The notes: a model not told the origin generated them from the sequence alone. A stretch of DNA of 64,000 nt from Closterium sp. Naga37s-1 (GCA_947471745.1 CANJKZ010000526.1:434001-498000); one strand, 5' to 3'; shown: positions 32,501-44,000, counted from the stretch's first letter. Program-made: numbers and translations.

Positions 32501-33467
32501 ACTGCCCCTTTCCCGCCGCCCGCCCAGTTTCGGCGTGGTGCTGCTGCAACTGGTGACCGGGCGGCTGCCGATCGACGCCGCCCGGCAGCAGCTGACGATG
32601 TGGGCGGCGCCACTACTGGAGGAGGAGCGCTGGGAGGAGCTGCTGGACCCGCGCCTGCAGCGCGCCCTGCTGGGGCGGGTCAATGGGGGGGGCGGAGGGG
32701 GCGGGCGAGGGGGGGAGGACGCGGCAGGGGCGGGGGCAGGGGCAGCAGGGGAGTTGAGGCGGCTGGTGGCGGGGCGGTCGGTGGGGCGGTGTGTACAGCT
32801 GGCGGGCACGTGTCTTGACATGGACCCGCTGCAGCGCCCCTCCATGGAGGACGTCGCTCTCTCCCTGCTCGCCATCTACAGCTCAGGTGCGTGCCTGCCT
32901 GCCTCCCTGCCTGCCTGCCTGCCTGACTGCCCCCCCTTCCTGCATTACCCACTCCTCTCAATCACTCACCAATCTCAATTGCTGTCCTCCGTGCCCCCTC
33001 CCTCTCTTCCCTCCCTCCCCCCCCTCCAGCCTGCGCGGAGCGAGACGAGGCGCTGCAGCCGGCAAGCGAGGGCTTCAGAAGCGGCCGAATGCTGCCGCCC
33101 GCCGGCCCGTCAGACCCCACGCGGGCGGGGTCGGGGGGGAGTGGCATACCGGGGGCGGGTGGGGGGGGGAGCGGGGCAGTGGTGGGGGGAAGTGCGCGGA
33201 TGACTGCTGGTAGTGGGGGGCTATCAGTGTCGCCTGAGAGGCCAGCCGGGACTGCCAAGGCGAGATTCCAAAGGTGCTGCTCTGCACGCCCACACCATGC
33301 CCCACGTGCTCTGCATTCCCTGTGCCCTCGTGTATTTCCCCTTGCTCTTGTGCATGCCCCATGTGCTGTTCCTGCCATGGCGCCTCACCCTTGTCTCTCT
33401 ATCTCTCTCCCTCCCTCACTCTCGCTACACCAGGAACCGGTCAGCCCGGCACACGAGCTTTGGATGA
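26593..33467 (+). CDS. receptor-like cytoplasmic Ser/Thr kinase with long acidic N-terminal region; frame break in exon 1
   Basis: RLK/Pelle-class kinase without signal peptide or membrane span, so probably cytosolic signalling. Exons: 26593-28553, 28847-28928, 29183-29249, 29915-30197, 30500-30657, 31083-31261, 32528-32886, 33030-33273, 33434-33467. About 650 low-complexity residues precede the kinase. Its motifs are [18 protein letters not shown] (ATP lysine), [11 protein letters not shown] (RD type), [13 protein letters not shown], and [15 protein letters not shown]. Splice phases agree from the end of exon 1 onward, but exon 1 is one base too long to connect its acidic frame with the frame that exon 2 needs ([14 protein letters not shown] before the donor). 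The shift lies between about 28100 and 28550, most likely in a 9-G run. Four intragenic duplications surround exons 4 and 6. The start is the first in-frame ATG. Confidence 0.82.
28395..28425 (+). other. probable one-base frameshift in G-runs of kinase exon 1
   Basis: Two runs of nine G (28395-28403 and 28417-28425) lie where the upstream acidic frame must pass to the downstream frame. An indel in a polymorphic G-run, natural or from sequencing, is the simplest cause; a small unrecognised intron is the alternative. Confidence 0.5.
29674..29847 (+). pseudogene. duplicated, inactive copy of kinase exon 4
   Basis: A 174-bp copy of the first part of exon 4 (29915-30088), offset by 241 bp, with a good acceptor (CTTCAG). 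It has no splice donor after LLSR, and reading on shifts the frame. The invariant ATP-binding lysine of VAVKVLK is Met (VAVMVLK), and GEGGFG has become GEGRFG. It is predicted to be skipped. Confidence 0.9.
30242..30322 (+). repeat. duplicate of kinase exon 4 tail with its donor
   Basis: 81 bp repeat the exon end encoding [26 protein letters not shown] and the following GT (CATG/GTATG versus CATG/GTACT). The copy sits in intron 4 without an obvious acceptor. Conservative changes (Phe-Leu to Tyr-Leu, Asn to Ser) suggest it was under protein-level constraint for some time. Confidence 0.9.
30941..31022 (+). repeat. duplicate of kinase exon 6 head with mutated acceptor
   Basis: About 80 bp encoding [20 protein letters not shown] precede the real exon (31083) by 142 bp. 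The acceptor CAG of the real exon reads CAA here, so it should not be used. Confidence 0.9.
31151..31571 (+). repeat. 155-bp tandem triplication of kinase exon 6 tail plus donor
   Basis: Three units start at 31151, 31306 and 31461. Each carries the exon segment from GTGGAGCGGCTGTG through the APE region to TACAG/GT and about 50 bp of intron. Copies two and three keep AG before GTGGAG and a GT donor, so each could be spliced as a separate exon. The encoded activation-loop/APE segment is identical. Confidence 0.95.
31732..32415. repeat. perfect 18-bp minisatellite, 38 copies, in kinase intron 6
   Basis: 684 bp made only of the unit CATGCTCCCTCTCCTCGC, with no substitution that I can see. Because 18 is a multiple of three, all frames stay open and produce long spurious reading frames (LLAMLP, RHAPSP and others). 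Confidence 0.97.
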
Positions 33468-34297
33468 CACTGCACGCCCAGTGTACGTGGACTAGGTAGC
33501 AGCAATGCATGATGCTGCTGGGGCCACACAATGCATGCAGGGAGGCGTACAAGCATATTTATTAGCATGGCACGGTGGGGATGCAGTGCCTGAGCAGCCA
33601 GAGCAGGAAGGCTCGAGCCAGGCGTGCACCACCATAGCATGCCATGTTCCTTGCCACGCATCTATGTGCTCGCACTGTGTGCTCATGCGCTGGCAGCGGT
33701 GCAGTGTGCGCGCTGCTGAATAATAGTCCACCTGTTGAGTGCGGCCACGTAGGCAGGAGCAGCGAGGCGCATTGCCTTGTGGGTCTGTCATAGATGGAAC
33801 CCTTGAGCCTTCCTGCTTCTCCATCCCATGCTGCTGAAGGTGCACGCACCTACACACATCATCTTCATCTCAGCCCAATGCAGCAGTGGGAGCAGTGCCA
33901 TGCGCTTCTCAGTCCAGTGGGTGTGCGGCAGGGTGGGGAAAGATGCTCATACCAGTAGTAAAGGCACACTTAGACAACACCAGTGGACGCTTAGGTGTAT
34001 CTGTATTACGGTACACTCATTATTTCATATTTGCCATACAGTCATTATCCTGCAGGCGTACTTGCCATCTAGTCATTACGGCGAAGCAAGGGCACTACAG
34101 GGTGTAGTATTGTACTATGTAGCAGCTACTAATACTGCTGTCTTTAATATCCCGGTCCCCTGCTGCCACGGCAGCGCATTAGCGTTGCGCCGTTAGCTCA
34201 GCTATCAATTTACCTTGGGTACGGTAGGGTAAGTCCAACGCAGTCTTGCTGCAAGCCTCAACGCAGCGCCACTGTTCTGCAAGGTAAGCCCGCCCCT
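33468..34297. other. convergent intergenic region, kinase / TBL
   Basis: Tail-to-tail spacer of 830 bp. It becomes A/T-richer from about 33950. No gene, RNA or repeat is convincing. Confidence 0.65.
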
Positions 34298-36968
34298 TCA
34301 AGCGATGCCGTGTTCGCGGCGCCACGTTTCATAGAAGAGGTCGACCCACGTGTCGGGCAGGCCGGGCATGCAGGGGTGCAGGCAGTCCTGCGATTTGGGT
34401 CGCTGCGCGGCGATCATGGCGTCGGAGCGGGAGAGCGAGGGGTGCGTGATGTCCACCAGGCGGATGGTGCGGCTGCCCTTGAACACGCTCGCCTGCGACG
34501 GGTACCACACGCGGCTCTGCGAGTTGTTGCGCTCAAAGAACGAGTACTGCGCACGGGGGACAGGGGGAGTGGGGCGGGGAGGGGGGAGGGGGGAGGGGGA
34601 GCGGGTGAATGGCGATTGGCGGAGCAAGGGGTGCGTGAGAGGGGCAGCCGTGCGCTGTGTTTACGCGGGCGCCCTTCCTACACAGCCTCACAGCACGACC
34701 AGGCTCAGCATAAGCTGCTCGCATGGGTTAGGCGGGCCTGGTAGAAAGCAGGCATGATGCGTCCATTGACCGCCCCCAAGAGCCTCCGTGCCCCCTCTGC
34801 TCTGCATTCCCCTGTCTCCCGCCTCCCTCTCCCGACTGCACACCCCAAGCCTCCTCCTCCGCCTCTTTCCCCTTTCCCCCTTCCCCCAACGCACCATCTG
34901 CGGAGAGCTGGCGGCCTTGGCGCCCTGGCAGCCGGCGAGGCGCGGCGGCGCGGAGAGGAAGTACATGGGCGGCAGCCGCCACCGCTTCACGCTCTTCGCG
35001 TCGAACGTGCGCGCCAATCGCCGCAGCGCCATCCTGCGGAGGAGGTGCGGGGACGCGGGCAGGGAGTGGGAATGGGGAGCGGCGGGCGATGCGGATGAGG
35101 CGATGCGCAGGCCCGTGGGGAAGAGGGGGATGGCAGTGGAGCATGGGGCATGGGGCATGGAGCATGGGGCATGGGGCATGGGGCATGGGGCATGGGGCAT
35201 TGCGAATGGGGCACGGTGCGGGCAGGGGGCGGGAGGGCGGGCATACTTGTAGGCCTGCACGGTGTTGGGCTCGGGCTTGATGAGCTGCCACTTGCGGTTC
35301 ACGAAGAATCGCCGCAGCCACGTCTTGGCGTGCGGCCAGTGCGTCGCCGACTGGAACACCACCATCCCGAACCGCCCGACCTTGTCGAACCACGTGGGGT
35401 CGAACGTGTGGAGGTTCACGGCCGTGTCGCCCAGGCCGGGGTTGGTGACTTTAATGCGCGCCAGCACCTCGTTCTGCGTGGAGTAGGCCATGAGGAAGGG
35501 GCTCCAGTAGTTGACGATGGTCACGTTGTATGCCGCCACGCGCCACACGAACTTGCTCAGCCCGTCGTTCGTCACTTTGGTCACCGCCGACACGCGGTGC
35601 ATCTGCGCGCGGATTGGGGGCGGGGATGAAGGAGGAAGTTGAGAAGGGTAGTGCGGGCGAGTCGCTGGTGGCAATGGCGCCACGCGCTAGGAGGGGCATT
35701 GTTGGGGTAAGGGCGAGAGGAAGGGAACGGGAGAGGAGCAACGAAGGCATACCTGGCAGAGCATGGAGGGAAGGAAGCCTTCGTACATGAGCGAGTCGCC
35801 CACCATCGCGATCACCCTGCGCGCCGCACCACGACGAGACAGGGAGGGAGGGCAGGGAAGGGGAGAGAGGGTGAGGCTCCGCGGGCTGGCGAGGAAGGGC
35901 TGCTTCTCGCGAGATTTACAGTGCGGCAGTGCGGCAGTGCCTGGACACAAACGGGTTAGTCCGATGCGGGATGGAGCAACTCACTTGTTCCGCATTCGCA
36001 TCAAAAACTTGGCTGGCGAGAATCGTATTGTGCTCCCTCCACAGTTGCGCGGCTTCCATGAGTAGTACTGCACATCCCCAATACAAGCACATCGAACACG
36101 CGTGAGCATACAAGGAAGAACCCGCGTTGCGTAGAAAGGCGAAACTGGCAGTAAGACGCGAGGGAGAGGGATGACGAGGGCAGAGCATTGCGGTCGTACC
36201 ATCCAGTTCGGGTCGAGTTTCCTCTTTGGGTCAAGGCAGTTGGTCGTGGGAGCGACGTCCTGCGCAGCCCAGCATCACAAGTCAACGCGAGTCAATGCAG
36301 TCCAACAAGTCAGGACGGCGATGGAGAGCACGCAGCAGGCATCCTAGTCGGAAACGGCTGATGTGATTCGACCCCGTGCGGCTCACGGAGCGCTGCGGAA
36401 AATGCGGGGCGCGGCGAACGGCCAGGCGAGCCGTGCGTCACGCGGTACGTTCGCAAAATGAGCGGGCAATGCGGCGCACCTTGAGGAAGGGGCACGTGGA
36501 CATGTCGTAGGCGGGGCGGTTGGCGCGGTCCGACACCCACGAGCCGTCGTAGATGTCGCACGTCGACCCCGCCGCCTGCGTCGTCGCCACCTTGGCCTTC
36601 GCACCGTTCGTCGACTTCAGCGGATTATCCGCCGCTGGCGACGGCGGCGGCGGTGCCGCAGAGCTGCTTTCGGGGGACACGTCGCTATTCTGATTGCTGT
36701 TGCCGCTGCTGCTACTACTGCTGTTGTTTGCACTGTTGCTGCTACCTCTACTGGTGGTGCTGGCGGCGGTGGTGGAAGGCGAGTCAACGGAGAGCAGCGC
36801 CGGCATGTCGGCCAGCATGAGCTCCTGCTGGAACGTGTCGTCGCGATCCTTAAGCGCGCCACTCACGCCCGTGTCGCCCGTGTGGCTGTGGCTCCGCGGG
36901 GCGGATATGAGTAGCAGCGCGGACGCGAGTGCTATGCACCGCCATCTGAACGCGTGTGAGGATCTCAT
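34298..36968 (-). CDS. TBL: trichome birefringence-like / PMR5 polysaccharide O-acetyltransferase, 479 aa, 7 exons
   Basis: TBL proteins are Golgi type II membrane enzymes that O-acetylate wall polysaccharides. Exons: 36968-36480, 36259-36200, 36067-35985, 35816-35753, 35602-35247, 35033-34895, 34546-34298; 1440 bases in phase. An N-terminal hydrophobic anchor (IALASALLLISA) is followed by a Ser/Asn-rich stem. The PMR5N domain has CDIYDGSWVSD (about 137-147) and CPFL. The catalytic GDS box is VIAMVGDSLMYEG (about 212-224), and the C-terminal DxxH box is DCLHPCMPGLPDTW (about 451). Ser of GDS with Asp and His of DxxH form the expected triad. The family usually has Trp after the His; here it is Pro. 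The start is the first ATG that keeps the anchor; an upstream TTG is in frame. Intron 5 holds a GGGGCAT repeat. Confidence 0.93.
35137..35200. repeat. GGGGCAT heptamer repeat in TBL intron 5
   Basis: About nine imperfect tandem GGGGCAT units, away from splice sites. Confidence 0.9.
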
Positions 36969-37581
36969 TGGCGCAAACAATGGTTAATCACTACTAGTTG
37001 GTTAATTCACCAGCCTTGCGCCCTACGCCTGGGGATGAGAGGTTAGAAGGAGGGTGTGAAGCTATGCGGCTCTTGAAAGCTGAATGCTGTGGAGGACAGG
37101 AACAGATGCGAGGTGCATCGGCTAGCATGGATTGGGAGTTATGACTTGGTTTTATCAGGCATGTTCGAGATCTCCATTGCTGGGCTGGTTGGCAGCACTA
37201 CATGTCGACATGCCACTGACGGAGAGCGAATTCAAGACTGTTTGGAGAAACGTACACTAGCGGATCGCACCGCATGTGCGGCTCGGGGAAGGACATTGGA
37301 CTGTGTGCGACCAGGCATGAGGCACGCACAATCGCACAGGCGAGGCGTCAGGTTTGAAAGCTGGGACCGCAACCCATCACAGGACCAAGGAGCCTTCGCC
37401 AATATATTGGCGGGCTCGCGCAAATAAAATTTCGGGTCGGTGAGAAGGTGTTTTGACGTCGCGAATTGGTCTTCGCGAAAGCTTGCCCGGGCTGCGACGG
37501 CACAGACCTTCGAAAAAAACGTTGTGCGAGCAATGTCTCCCGCTCGCGGACAAACGCCAGAATGGAAAGGGTGCTGTGACC
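36969..37581. promoter_or_regulatory. head-to-head intergenic region, TBL / zinc-finger gene
   Basis: 613 bp to the first plausible + strand ATG. It is less GC-rich than the genes. CAATATATTGG at about 37398 is a palindromic TATA-like patch. No other structure is seen. Confidence 0.5.
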
Positions 37582-39471
37582 ATGCGTACAGAGTGTACAA
37601 AGATCGTTTACAGAGTATACGAATTGTATGTAAGGTTCAATTGTTTAATACACTTCAAAAAAATCACTCGTCAGCACGAGAAGACAGGTTATTGTGTGCA
37701 CCTGTACAGCGAATGCATCCCGATGGATGTTGCGGAGAGTCCTCCCACTCGCATACTGCTGACCTTCACCGGCCAGGCCTTCCTTCGCGCCGCTAACCTG
37801 CAATCGCTCCTGCGCCCGCCTCCCGCCTCTGCGCCTTTGCGCCGCTATTATCCCCCCGTCCCACTCGCCACCTCTTTTCCGAACGTAACATGGCTTCTTC
37901 CACCCCGCCGCTCTGAATGGCCGCCCGGCATAGGCGGCATGAGCGGCGCAGGCGGCGCGGGTTATGAGGGCGTGGCGGCACCTCAAGTGCCCCCACCATG
38001 TTACATGTCCGCGCCGCTTCCGCGAATCGTGGAATTCCGCGCACCCCTCCCCCACCTGCCTATGCCCGCTCATGCGCTCCCTCAATGGACCCCTCATATT
38101 TCCGCGGCTGGGAACGACGCCGCCTCCTTGCGAGCAATCAGAAACTGCCGCGTGGCAGGCGATGACAGGCGGCCATGCGGTTATGAGTCTCGGGCGGCAG
38201 AAGCGGCCGCTGAGGCGGGAGGCGCAACGACGAGGGCGGACGATGGGGGCATGGCGGAAGGCAGGTGGGGAGAAAACACGGATTGGCGGGGAAAGAAGCG
38301 GCGGAGGGGGGAGAACGAGGGAAGCAGGTATGAGAGGGATTCGGTGCCAAGCGGTGGGCAGTGGGGGGTAGACAGGGAGGGAGGGGGGAGGGGAAACGGG
38401 AGAGGAAGCGGTCACGGGTCTGGGGGCAGAGGGCGCGGCGGGAATAAGCGCGCGGGGAAGGCTTCGAAGCGGTACGGGGCGCAGAGAGGGGCGGGGCGGA
38501 AGGCGCCCAAGCCACTGGCGTTCCCAGTCACATGCCCGGTGTGTCCTGACGTGGTGCTGACGTCACTGGGTGTGCTGCAGTCGCACTTGGCGGGTCGCAA
38601 GCACCAGGCCGCCGATGCTGGGCGCGCGCAGCGGGGGGGCGCGAGGGGGGCCGAGGCGCAGGGCGGGCAGGAGCAGGGGGGCCACGCGCATGACAAGCAG
38701 GGGCATGGGGGGAAGGGGCATGAGGGGGAGGGGCATGGGGGGAAGGGGCATGGGGAGGGGCATTGGTGGGAGGGGCATGGGGAGGGGGATGGGGGAGAGG
38801 GGCATGGGGGAGAGGGGCATGGGGGAAAGGGGCATTTGGGGGAGGGGCATGGGGGGGAGGGGCATTGGGGGGAGGGGCTTGTGGAGAAGGGACATGCTGA
38901 CAGGCATAGAGGTGAGGGGGGCAGTGGCGCAGTGAATGGGGAAGATGGAGGGGGGGGTGTGGGTGGCATGGGGGGAGTGCAAGGGGAAACGGGGTTGGAG
39001 CACGGGGAACATGGCGGGTATGGGAAACATGGGGTGGATGAGACGCGATGGGCATGGAGGAGGGAGTGGCAGCAGGAGGAGAAGAAGAAACCGTACGTGG
39101 GGGAGTGGCGTGATGGGGGTGTGAAGGTGGAGCACACAGTAGAGATCATTGACCTGGGGGAGGATGAGACTGAAACAGACGAGAATGCGAAGAAAGAGGA
39201 GGAGGTGGAGATACTGGAGTTGGATGAGAGCGAGGAGGAGGACGTGAAAGAGGAGGCGCGTACTGGTGTCCAAGGGCAGGGCGAACAAGCGAGGGCCATG
39301 GGGTGGGCGAGTGAGGGGCCACCGTTTGTGGGGGGGTGGTGTGAGGTGTGTGGGGCGACGTGTCTGAACGAGAGCAACTACAAGTTCCACCTCAAAGGCA
39401 AACGCCACCGCTCCGCCCGCGCTGCCTCTCACACAGCCGCTGCTGCTGCTCCCGCTGCGCCTGTACCATGA
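37582..39471 (+). CDS. two C2H2 (U1/matrin-type) zinc-finger protein with Gly-His repeats, single exon
   Basis: Intronless frame of about 629 codons from the ATG at 37582; 37723 (MDVAES) or 37939 (MSGAGG) are possible later starts, because the first 100 residues look weakly coding. Finger 1, CPVCPDVVLTSLGVLQSHLA... (CX2CX13HX5H), is near 38537. Finger 2, CEVCGATCLNESNYKFHLKG... (CX2CX12HX5H), is near 39343. Both have the HLxGxxH ending of U1/matrin fingers, which bind double-stranded or structured RNA. The N-terminal half is Arg/Gly-rich with basic stretches such as KKRRR (nuclear signal). Between the fingers lie about 60 residues with His every 5-8 positions (GHGGKGHGEGH...), then an acidic EILELDESEEED stretch. 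I cannot name the family; a splicing or RNA-binding role is inferred only. Confidence 0.75.
   Translation: MRTECTKIVYRVYELYVRFNCLIHFKKITRQHEKTGYCVHLYSECIPMDVAESPPTRILLTFTGQAFLRAANLQSLLRPPPASAPLRRYYPPVPLATSFPNVTWLLPPRRSEWPPGIGGMSGAGGAGYEGVAAPQVPPPCYMSAPLPRIVEFRAPLPHLPMPAHALPQWTPHISAAGNDAASLRAIRNCRVAGDDRRPCGYESRAAEAAAEAGGATTRADDGGMAEGRWGENTDWRGKKRRRGENEGSRYERDSVPSGGQWGVDREGGGRGNGRGSGHGSGGRGRGGNKRAGKASKRYGAQRGAGRKAPKPLAFPVTCPVCPDVVLTSLGVLQSHLAGRKHQAADAGRAQRGGARGAEAQGGQEQGGHAHDKQGHGGKGHEGEGHGGKGHGEGHWWEGHGEGDGGEGHGGEGHGGKGHLGEGHGGEGHWGEGLVEKGHADRHRGEGGSGAVNGEDGGGGVGGMGGVQGETGLEHGEHGGYGKHGVDETRWAWRREWQQEEKKKPYVGEWRDGGVKVEHTVEIIDLGEDETETDENAKKEEEVEILELDESEEEDVKEEARTGVQGQGEQARAMGWASEGPPFVGGWCEVCGATCLNESNYKFHLKGKRHRSARAASHTAAAAAPAAPVP
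38690..38900 (+). repeat. coding GGGGCATGGGGGA-type repeat (Gly-His array)
   Basis: Imperfect 15-18-bp units, all keeping the GGGGCAT core in frame, encode the Gly/His/Glu/Lys repeat of the zinc-finger protein. Confidence 0.9.
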
Positions 39472-41043
39472 TGCCATGATGCCATGATGCTTGCAGCGCC
39501 TGCAGCTGCTGTGGCATGCTAGTAACTTGAAGGGATTGCAAGGGGCTGCAACCATTGAGAGTTAAGGTTGTTGCTGCTGCTATTGTTGTTGGTGTTGCTG
39601 TGTTGGTTTGCCACTTTTTTTCTTAGTGTTTGTTGCTGTAGTTGCTGCTCTCAGCCTACCGTACCGTATCAGTGCCACGTGGCCATGCCCCACCAACTCG
39701 TTGCATGGGTGGGCAGCGACACCCAAATGAGCCCAACTTGCCTGTTGCGTGTGTGCCCCAGCGGCCATCAGTACGGTATGGTCGCTGAGGAGCTTCACCA
39801 AGACTCGCTCAGTGCATCTCTGCCTTAGGGTGCAGGAGATTGAAATGAGCACGCACGGGCATGAAATGAAAAACAAAAAAACAAAGCAAGAACTGGGTCT
39901 AGGTTAACAACTGGACTGATGGCTCAATCAACACCCCTAGATTAACCCAAGCAGCTCCCATCGGCCCCAGCATCACGCTCCAGGTTGACAGCTGAGGTGA
40001 CCCACTCCGTGTACCTGTTGGATACCGACCAAGACACTGCCTCTGCCTTACACGTGCTGCAGTCCATACGGTAGGCTGAGCTGAGCAGCCATGCCATGCC
40101 AAGGCATGCGTCTTGTGCAGCAGCATGGGTGGCATGACTCGTCACTCATGCATGACCTTGTTGTCACCACCCACAGCGCCTGCTAGCATGGCAGGCAGCA
40201 GCTGGGGAGAGGGGGTGGAAGCCTGTGTGCGGAGGCGGGCAAGGCGGGGCTGCAGGGTGGGAGTGAGTGGGCAAGCATGCAGTGGTGGCAGGCAGCCCCC
40301 ACCCCACGGCCTCAAGGGCTGGTGCATGTGCTCGTACACACCGCGTGGCACTGCGGCTAATGCGCTGGGATGTTCGGGGGGACAGGGGAAGAGCAGCATA
40401 CGGGCAATGGGGGTCGGACCAGGGTGGGAGGAGGGGGGCGTTGTGTTGTGTGTTGGTGTCTTGGCCAGGGGGGTCCAGGTGCAAGTCCCATGCGGTGGAG
40501 TGAGGCGGGGCGGAATGGTCAAGGTGAGAGTGCAGTGCCTCCTTGCAACCACCGCAAGCTCTCGCCTTTCCCACTTCCCCACTCACTACTGTCCTGCCAC
40601 CATGACCATTTGGGAGCCGGATCTAATCCACAGCTGCTTGCAGTATCATATCACTGTGCCGTATCACCCACAGGTGGTCCTATCTATCTTGTGTATAGAG
40701 TAGAGAGGCACTATTACGGTAACCTGCCATAACAAGAAAAGCCTTCGTCTTGTCGATTATTCTAGCAGAAGCAACAACAATGCAATGGTTGGCTCCTGTT
40801 TTCCCTGGCTACTTGAAATAACCTGGAACAAGCTACATCAGAGCAACAACTTAGCTACAGCAGAGGCACTGCAGAGCTACACAGAGGTACAGAAGCTACA
40901 AATCTATGTACCCCAGGGCAAGAGGCAATCAAGAGCTGCATGGTGCAGGCAGGCAGCAGCACAGCGACCACCACCTCCTCATCTTTGCACATCTCACCCC
41001 CCCAGCACGGCCCGCTCTTTGCACATCTCACCCCCCCGCCCGC
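39472..41043. other. convergent intergenic region, zinc-finger gene / membrane protein
   Basis: 1572-bp tail-to-tail spacer. It starts with four ATGCCATG-type repeats right after the stop (39469-39490). Otherwise it is mixed composition with no gene that I can support. Confidence 0.65.
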
Positions 41044-44000
41044 TCACTGCTCTCCGCCATCCCCCCACGCTCTCATCACTTGACCCACCATCTTTTCCAC
41101 CTCCGCCCTCTCCCCCTCCCCCATCGCCTCCACCACTTCCCCCAGTGCTGCGCGCACAGCAGGGGTCGGGGGGACACAGGCGAGGGGGGGAAGCCAGAGG
41201 CGGAGGAAGAGGAGGCGAGTGGGGGAGGCGGGGGGAAGGGAGGGGAGGAGGCGCAGGGCGGGGAGCAGCACGGGGGGAATGAACGCGGCCAGGGGCGGCG
41301 GGAAGTGACTGGCGGATGATGGGGACGCGAAATAGGGGGAGCAGGCGGGGGAGGGGTGGGGGGACGGGAGGGCAGGAGAGTGCGAGGGCGAGGGCGAGGC
41401 AGGGATGGGGCGGGTGGCGGAGAGGAGGGCGGGGAGGTGTGCATCACATGCTAGCCATGCAGTCACGTGGTCGTGCAGGCCCATGCCCGCCATGGCGCCC
41501 ACCATGCGCCCCACCTGCTGCACCGCCCCCTCGTACTCCGCCTCCGCCCTCCCCCGCTCCCCTCCTCCGCTCTCCCCTGCGCCACTCTCTGGCGGACTGC
41601 CCGTGCTGGGGGGTGAGGCGCGCCCCTCCGCGGCGAGGGCGTGCAGGAGGGCAGCGGCGGCGGCCTTGACGTGGCTGACGAGGCTGTGGAAGCGCGCCAC
41701 CACCAGCCGCCGCGTCATCTCCTCCCGCACTTCCTGCCCCTCCTCCTCAGTCCCTTCCCCTCTTCCTGCCCCCTCTTCCGCCTCTTCACCCTTTTCCCCC
41801 TCGTGCGCCACCTCCTTCCCCCCTGCTGCCCCCTCCTCCGCCTCCTCCCTACCTGCTGCCCCCTCCTCCGCCTCTTCCCCCTCTAGCCCCTCCGCCGTTG
41901 CCACTCGCTCTCCCTCCCCCGGGCTGCAGCCCTCATCTGCCGCCTCCTCTCGCGCGCGCTCTTCCTCCGCCGCCACGCCGTGCTGCTCCGCCTTGATCTC
42001 GCCAATGCACCCCTCCTTCCCCACCGCTGCACGCGAATCTCCCCCCTCGCCCTCCCCCTCATCTGCGCCCCTCCTCTCCCGCCTCCCCACCGACGTGCGC
42101 CCGCCAGTACCTCCGCCCCTGGCGCCCCTCTCGCCCCCCGACTTGCTGCTCCTTTTCCCCGGCTCCGCTGCTCCCCCTGCGCCCGCCTTCGCAGTCGCGC
42201 TGCCCCACAATTCCCGCCTTCCGCTCGCTTTCGCCCACGCGCCTCCGCCTCCTGCCTTCGCTGCACCGCCGCCGCCGCCGCTGCTGCCCGCTCGGCTGCC
42301 AGCAGCGACAGGCGCCTTGGCAGCCCGTGCCGGCGCAGCAGCGACGGAGGCAGCAGCAGGGGCTGTGGAGACCCGGACAGGGCTGGCAGAGGAAGGCAGG
42401 GCGGCACACGCAGGCGAGGCGCCAGTGGCTGTGGACGCGTCAGTGGCGGTGGACGCGTCAACCGCCGTGCTGCTGCTCACTCCAGCCCCTGCCTCTACTT
42501 CCTTCGTCATCTCCGCTGCCTCTGTGTCCCTCTTTGCCGTTGCTTCTCTTGTTGCCTCTACTGTTTCCGCTTCTGCTGCTTCCACCTCTACTGTTTCCGC
42601 TTCTGCTGCTTCCGCCTCTGCTTCCGCATCTGCTGCTTCCGCCTCTGCTGCCTCCGCCTCTGTTGCTTCCGCCTCGGCTGTTTCCGCCTTTGTTGCTTCC
42701 GCCTCGGCTGTTTCCGCCTCTGTTGCTTCCGCCTCTGTTCCCACCCCACCTGTGCCCGCATCTCTCCGTGCTTCCGCCTCAGCCCGCCCCGCCCGTTCCA
42801 TCTCCCTCCCCTCGCTGCCGCCCCGCACATCCTGCTCGTTCCGCTCCGCTTCTTGCTTTTCCGCACTGCCCTCTGGTTCTGCCATCCCCCCCCTACCAAC
42901 GTCCCCAGCTCCCTCCGCTGACTTGTCTCCGCCAGGCACAACTGTGTCCTCCGCCCCTCTCTCTTGTCTACCCCCTGGTTCCCCGGCCTCCGGCCCTAAA
43001 GCACCCACACTCCGCTGCTCGTCTTCAATTCCCGCGCCCTCATTCCTCCCGACCTCGTCTGTCGCTTCCTTCACTCGCTCTCCGCTGCCCGGCTGCGCGG
43101 CTTCTGCGGGCAGCAGCGCATCGGGGGTCATTGGCGCGACAGGAGCGCCAGCCTCGCGCGCCAGCTGCAGCAAGTAGGGCGTGCGGGAGGGGGTTCTTCG
43201 GGGAGTCGCGCCTCCCGCCTGCTCGCCCGACTTTCCGCCGGCAGCAGCGGCGGCACTGGCGGCGAACAACGCGGAGCCGCCAGACGAGCGGAGGTCGGTG
43301 GAGCGCGGAAAGGCGGGTAGGCGCGAAGGCAGGCAGGCGCGGTGCCCGGGGCAGGCATGCGCGCAGAGGTGGTTGCGCGGCGGGGAGGCGGGGAGCGCGA
43401 GGGGGAAGGGGAAGGGGATGGTGGTGAGGCCGGGCGTGGCGTCGACGACGACGAGCGTGAGCAGACACGCGAACAGCAGCAGCACGTACTGCGCCGCCAG
43501 GAACCACAACGGCTCCACGCCTGCGAGAGAAAGGCATGCGGATGGGTAGGGGCAACGGGGATAGGAGTCAAAGGGCGCACATGGAAGGTGCAGCAGATGC
43601 AGTGGATGGGGCAGGCGAGAGGACAAGCGCGGTGCGGGCACTACTTGGGAAGACTAGCGGGTGCGGGCGGTACCTGGGAAGAGCGGCTGGCGGACGGACT
43701 CGGTGAAGAAGCCGAGCGACGTGAAGGCGACGGCGGAGATGGCGGCGTGCCCCACCACGTGCGCGTCGCACATCAGCACGAAGTCCGCCGTCGCCGTGCG
43801 CAACACCCTAGCGCCGCCGTACCTGGCGGGGCAAGAGGCCGTGGGGACATGGGGGGAAGAAAATGTGGGGGGAAGGCAGCATGCGGCAAGGATGATGAGA
43901 GCCATGCGGTGGGCGCACAGGGGAATGGACGGCACTGCTCCGCGGGAGCGACGCGAGGGGCGCACTTCTAGCAACAACGAGTTTCCGCGGCTGCGCGGGG

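Noticed and set aside
31562..33203. Very long frames (300-520 aa) on both strands
   Set aside because: Produced by the 18-bp minisatellite, whose period is a multiple of three. The real coding exons of the kinase are in another arrangement.
34183..34240. tRNA-like box TTAGCTCAG
   Set aside because: No T-arm GGTTCGA-type box or acceptor stem follows at the right spacing.
41405..43177. 590-aa open frame on the + strand
   Set aside because: Antisense shadow of the Glu-Ala-rich exon of the membrane protein; Ser/Pro/Ala-rich and without start context or splice logic.
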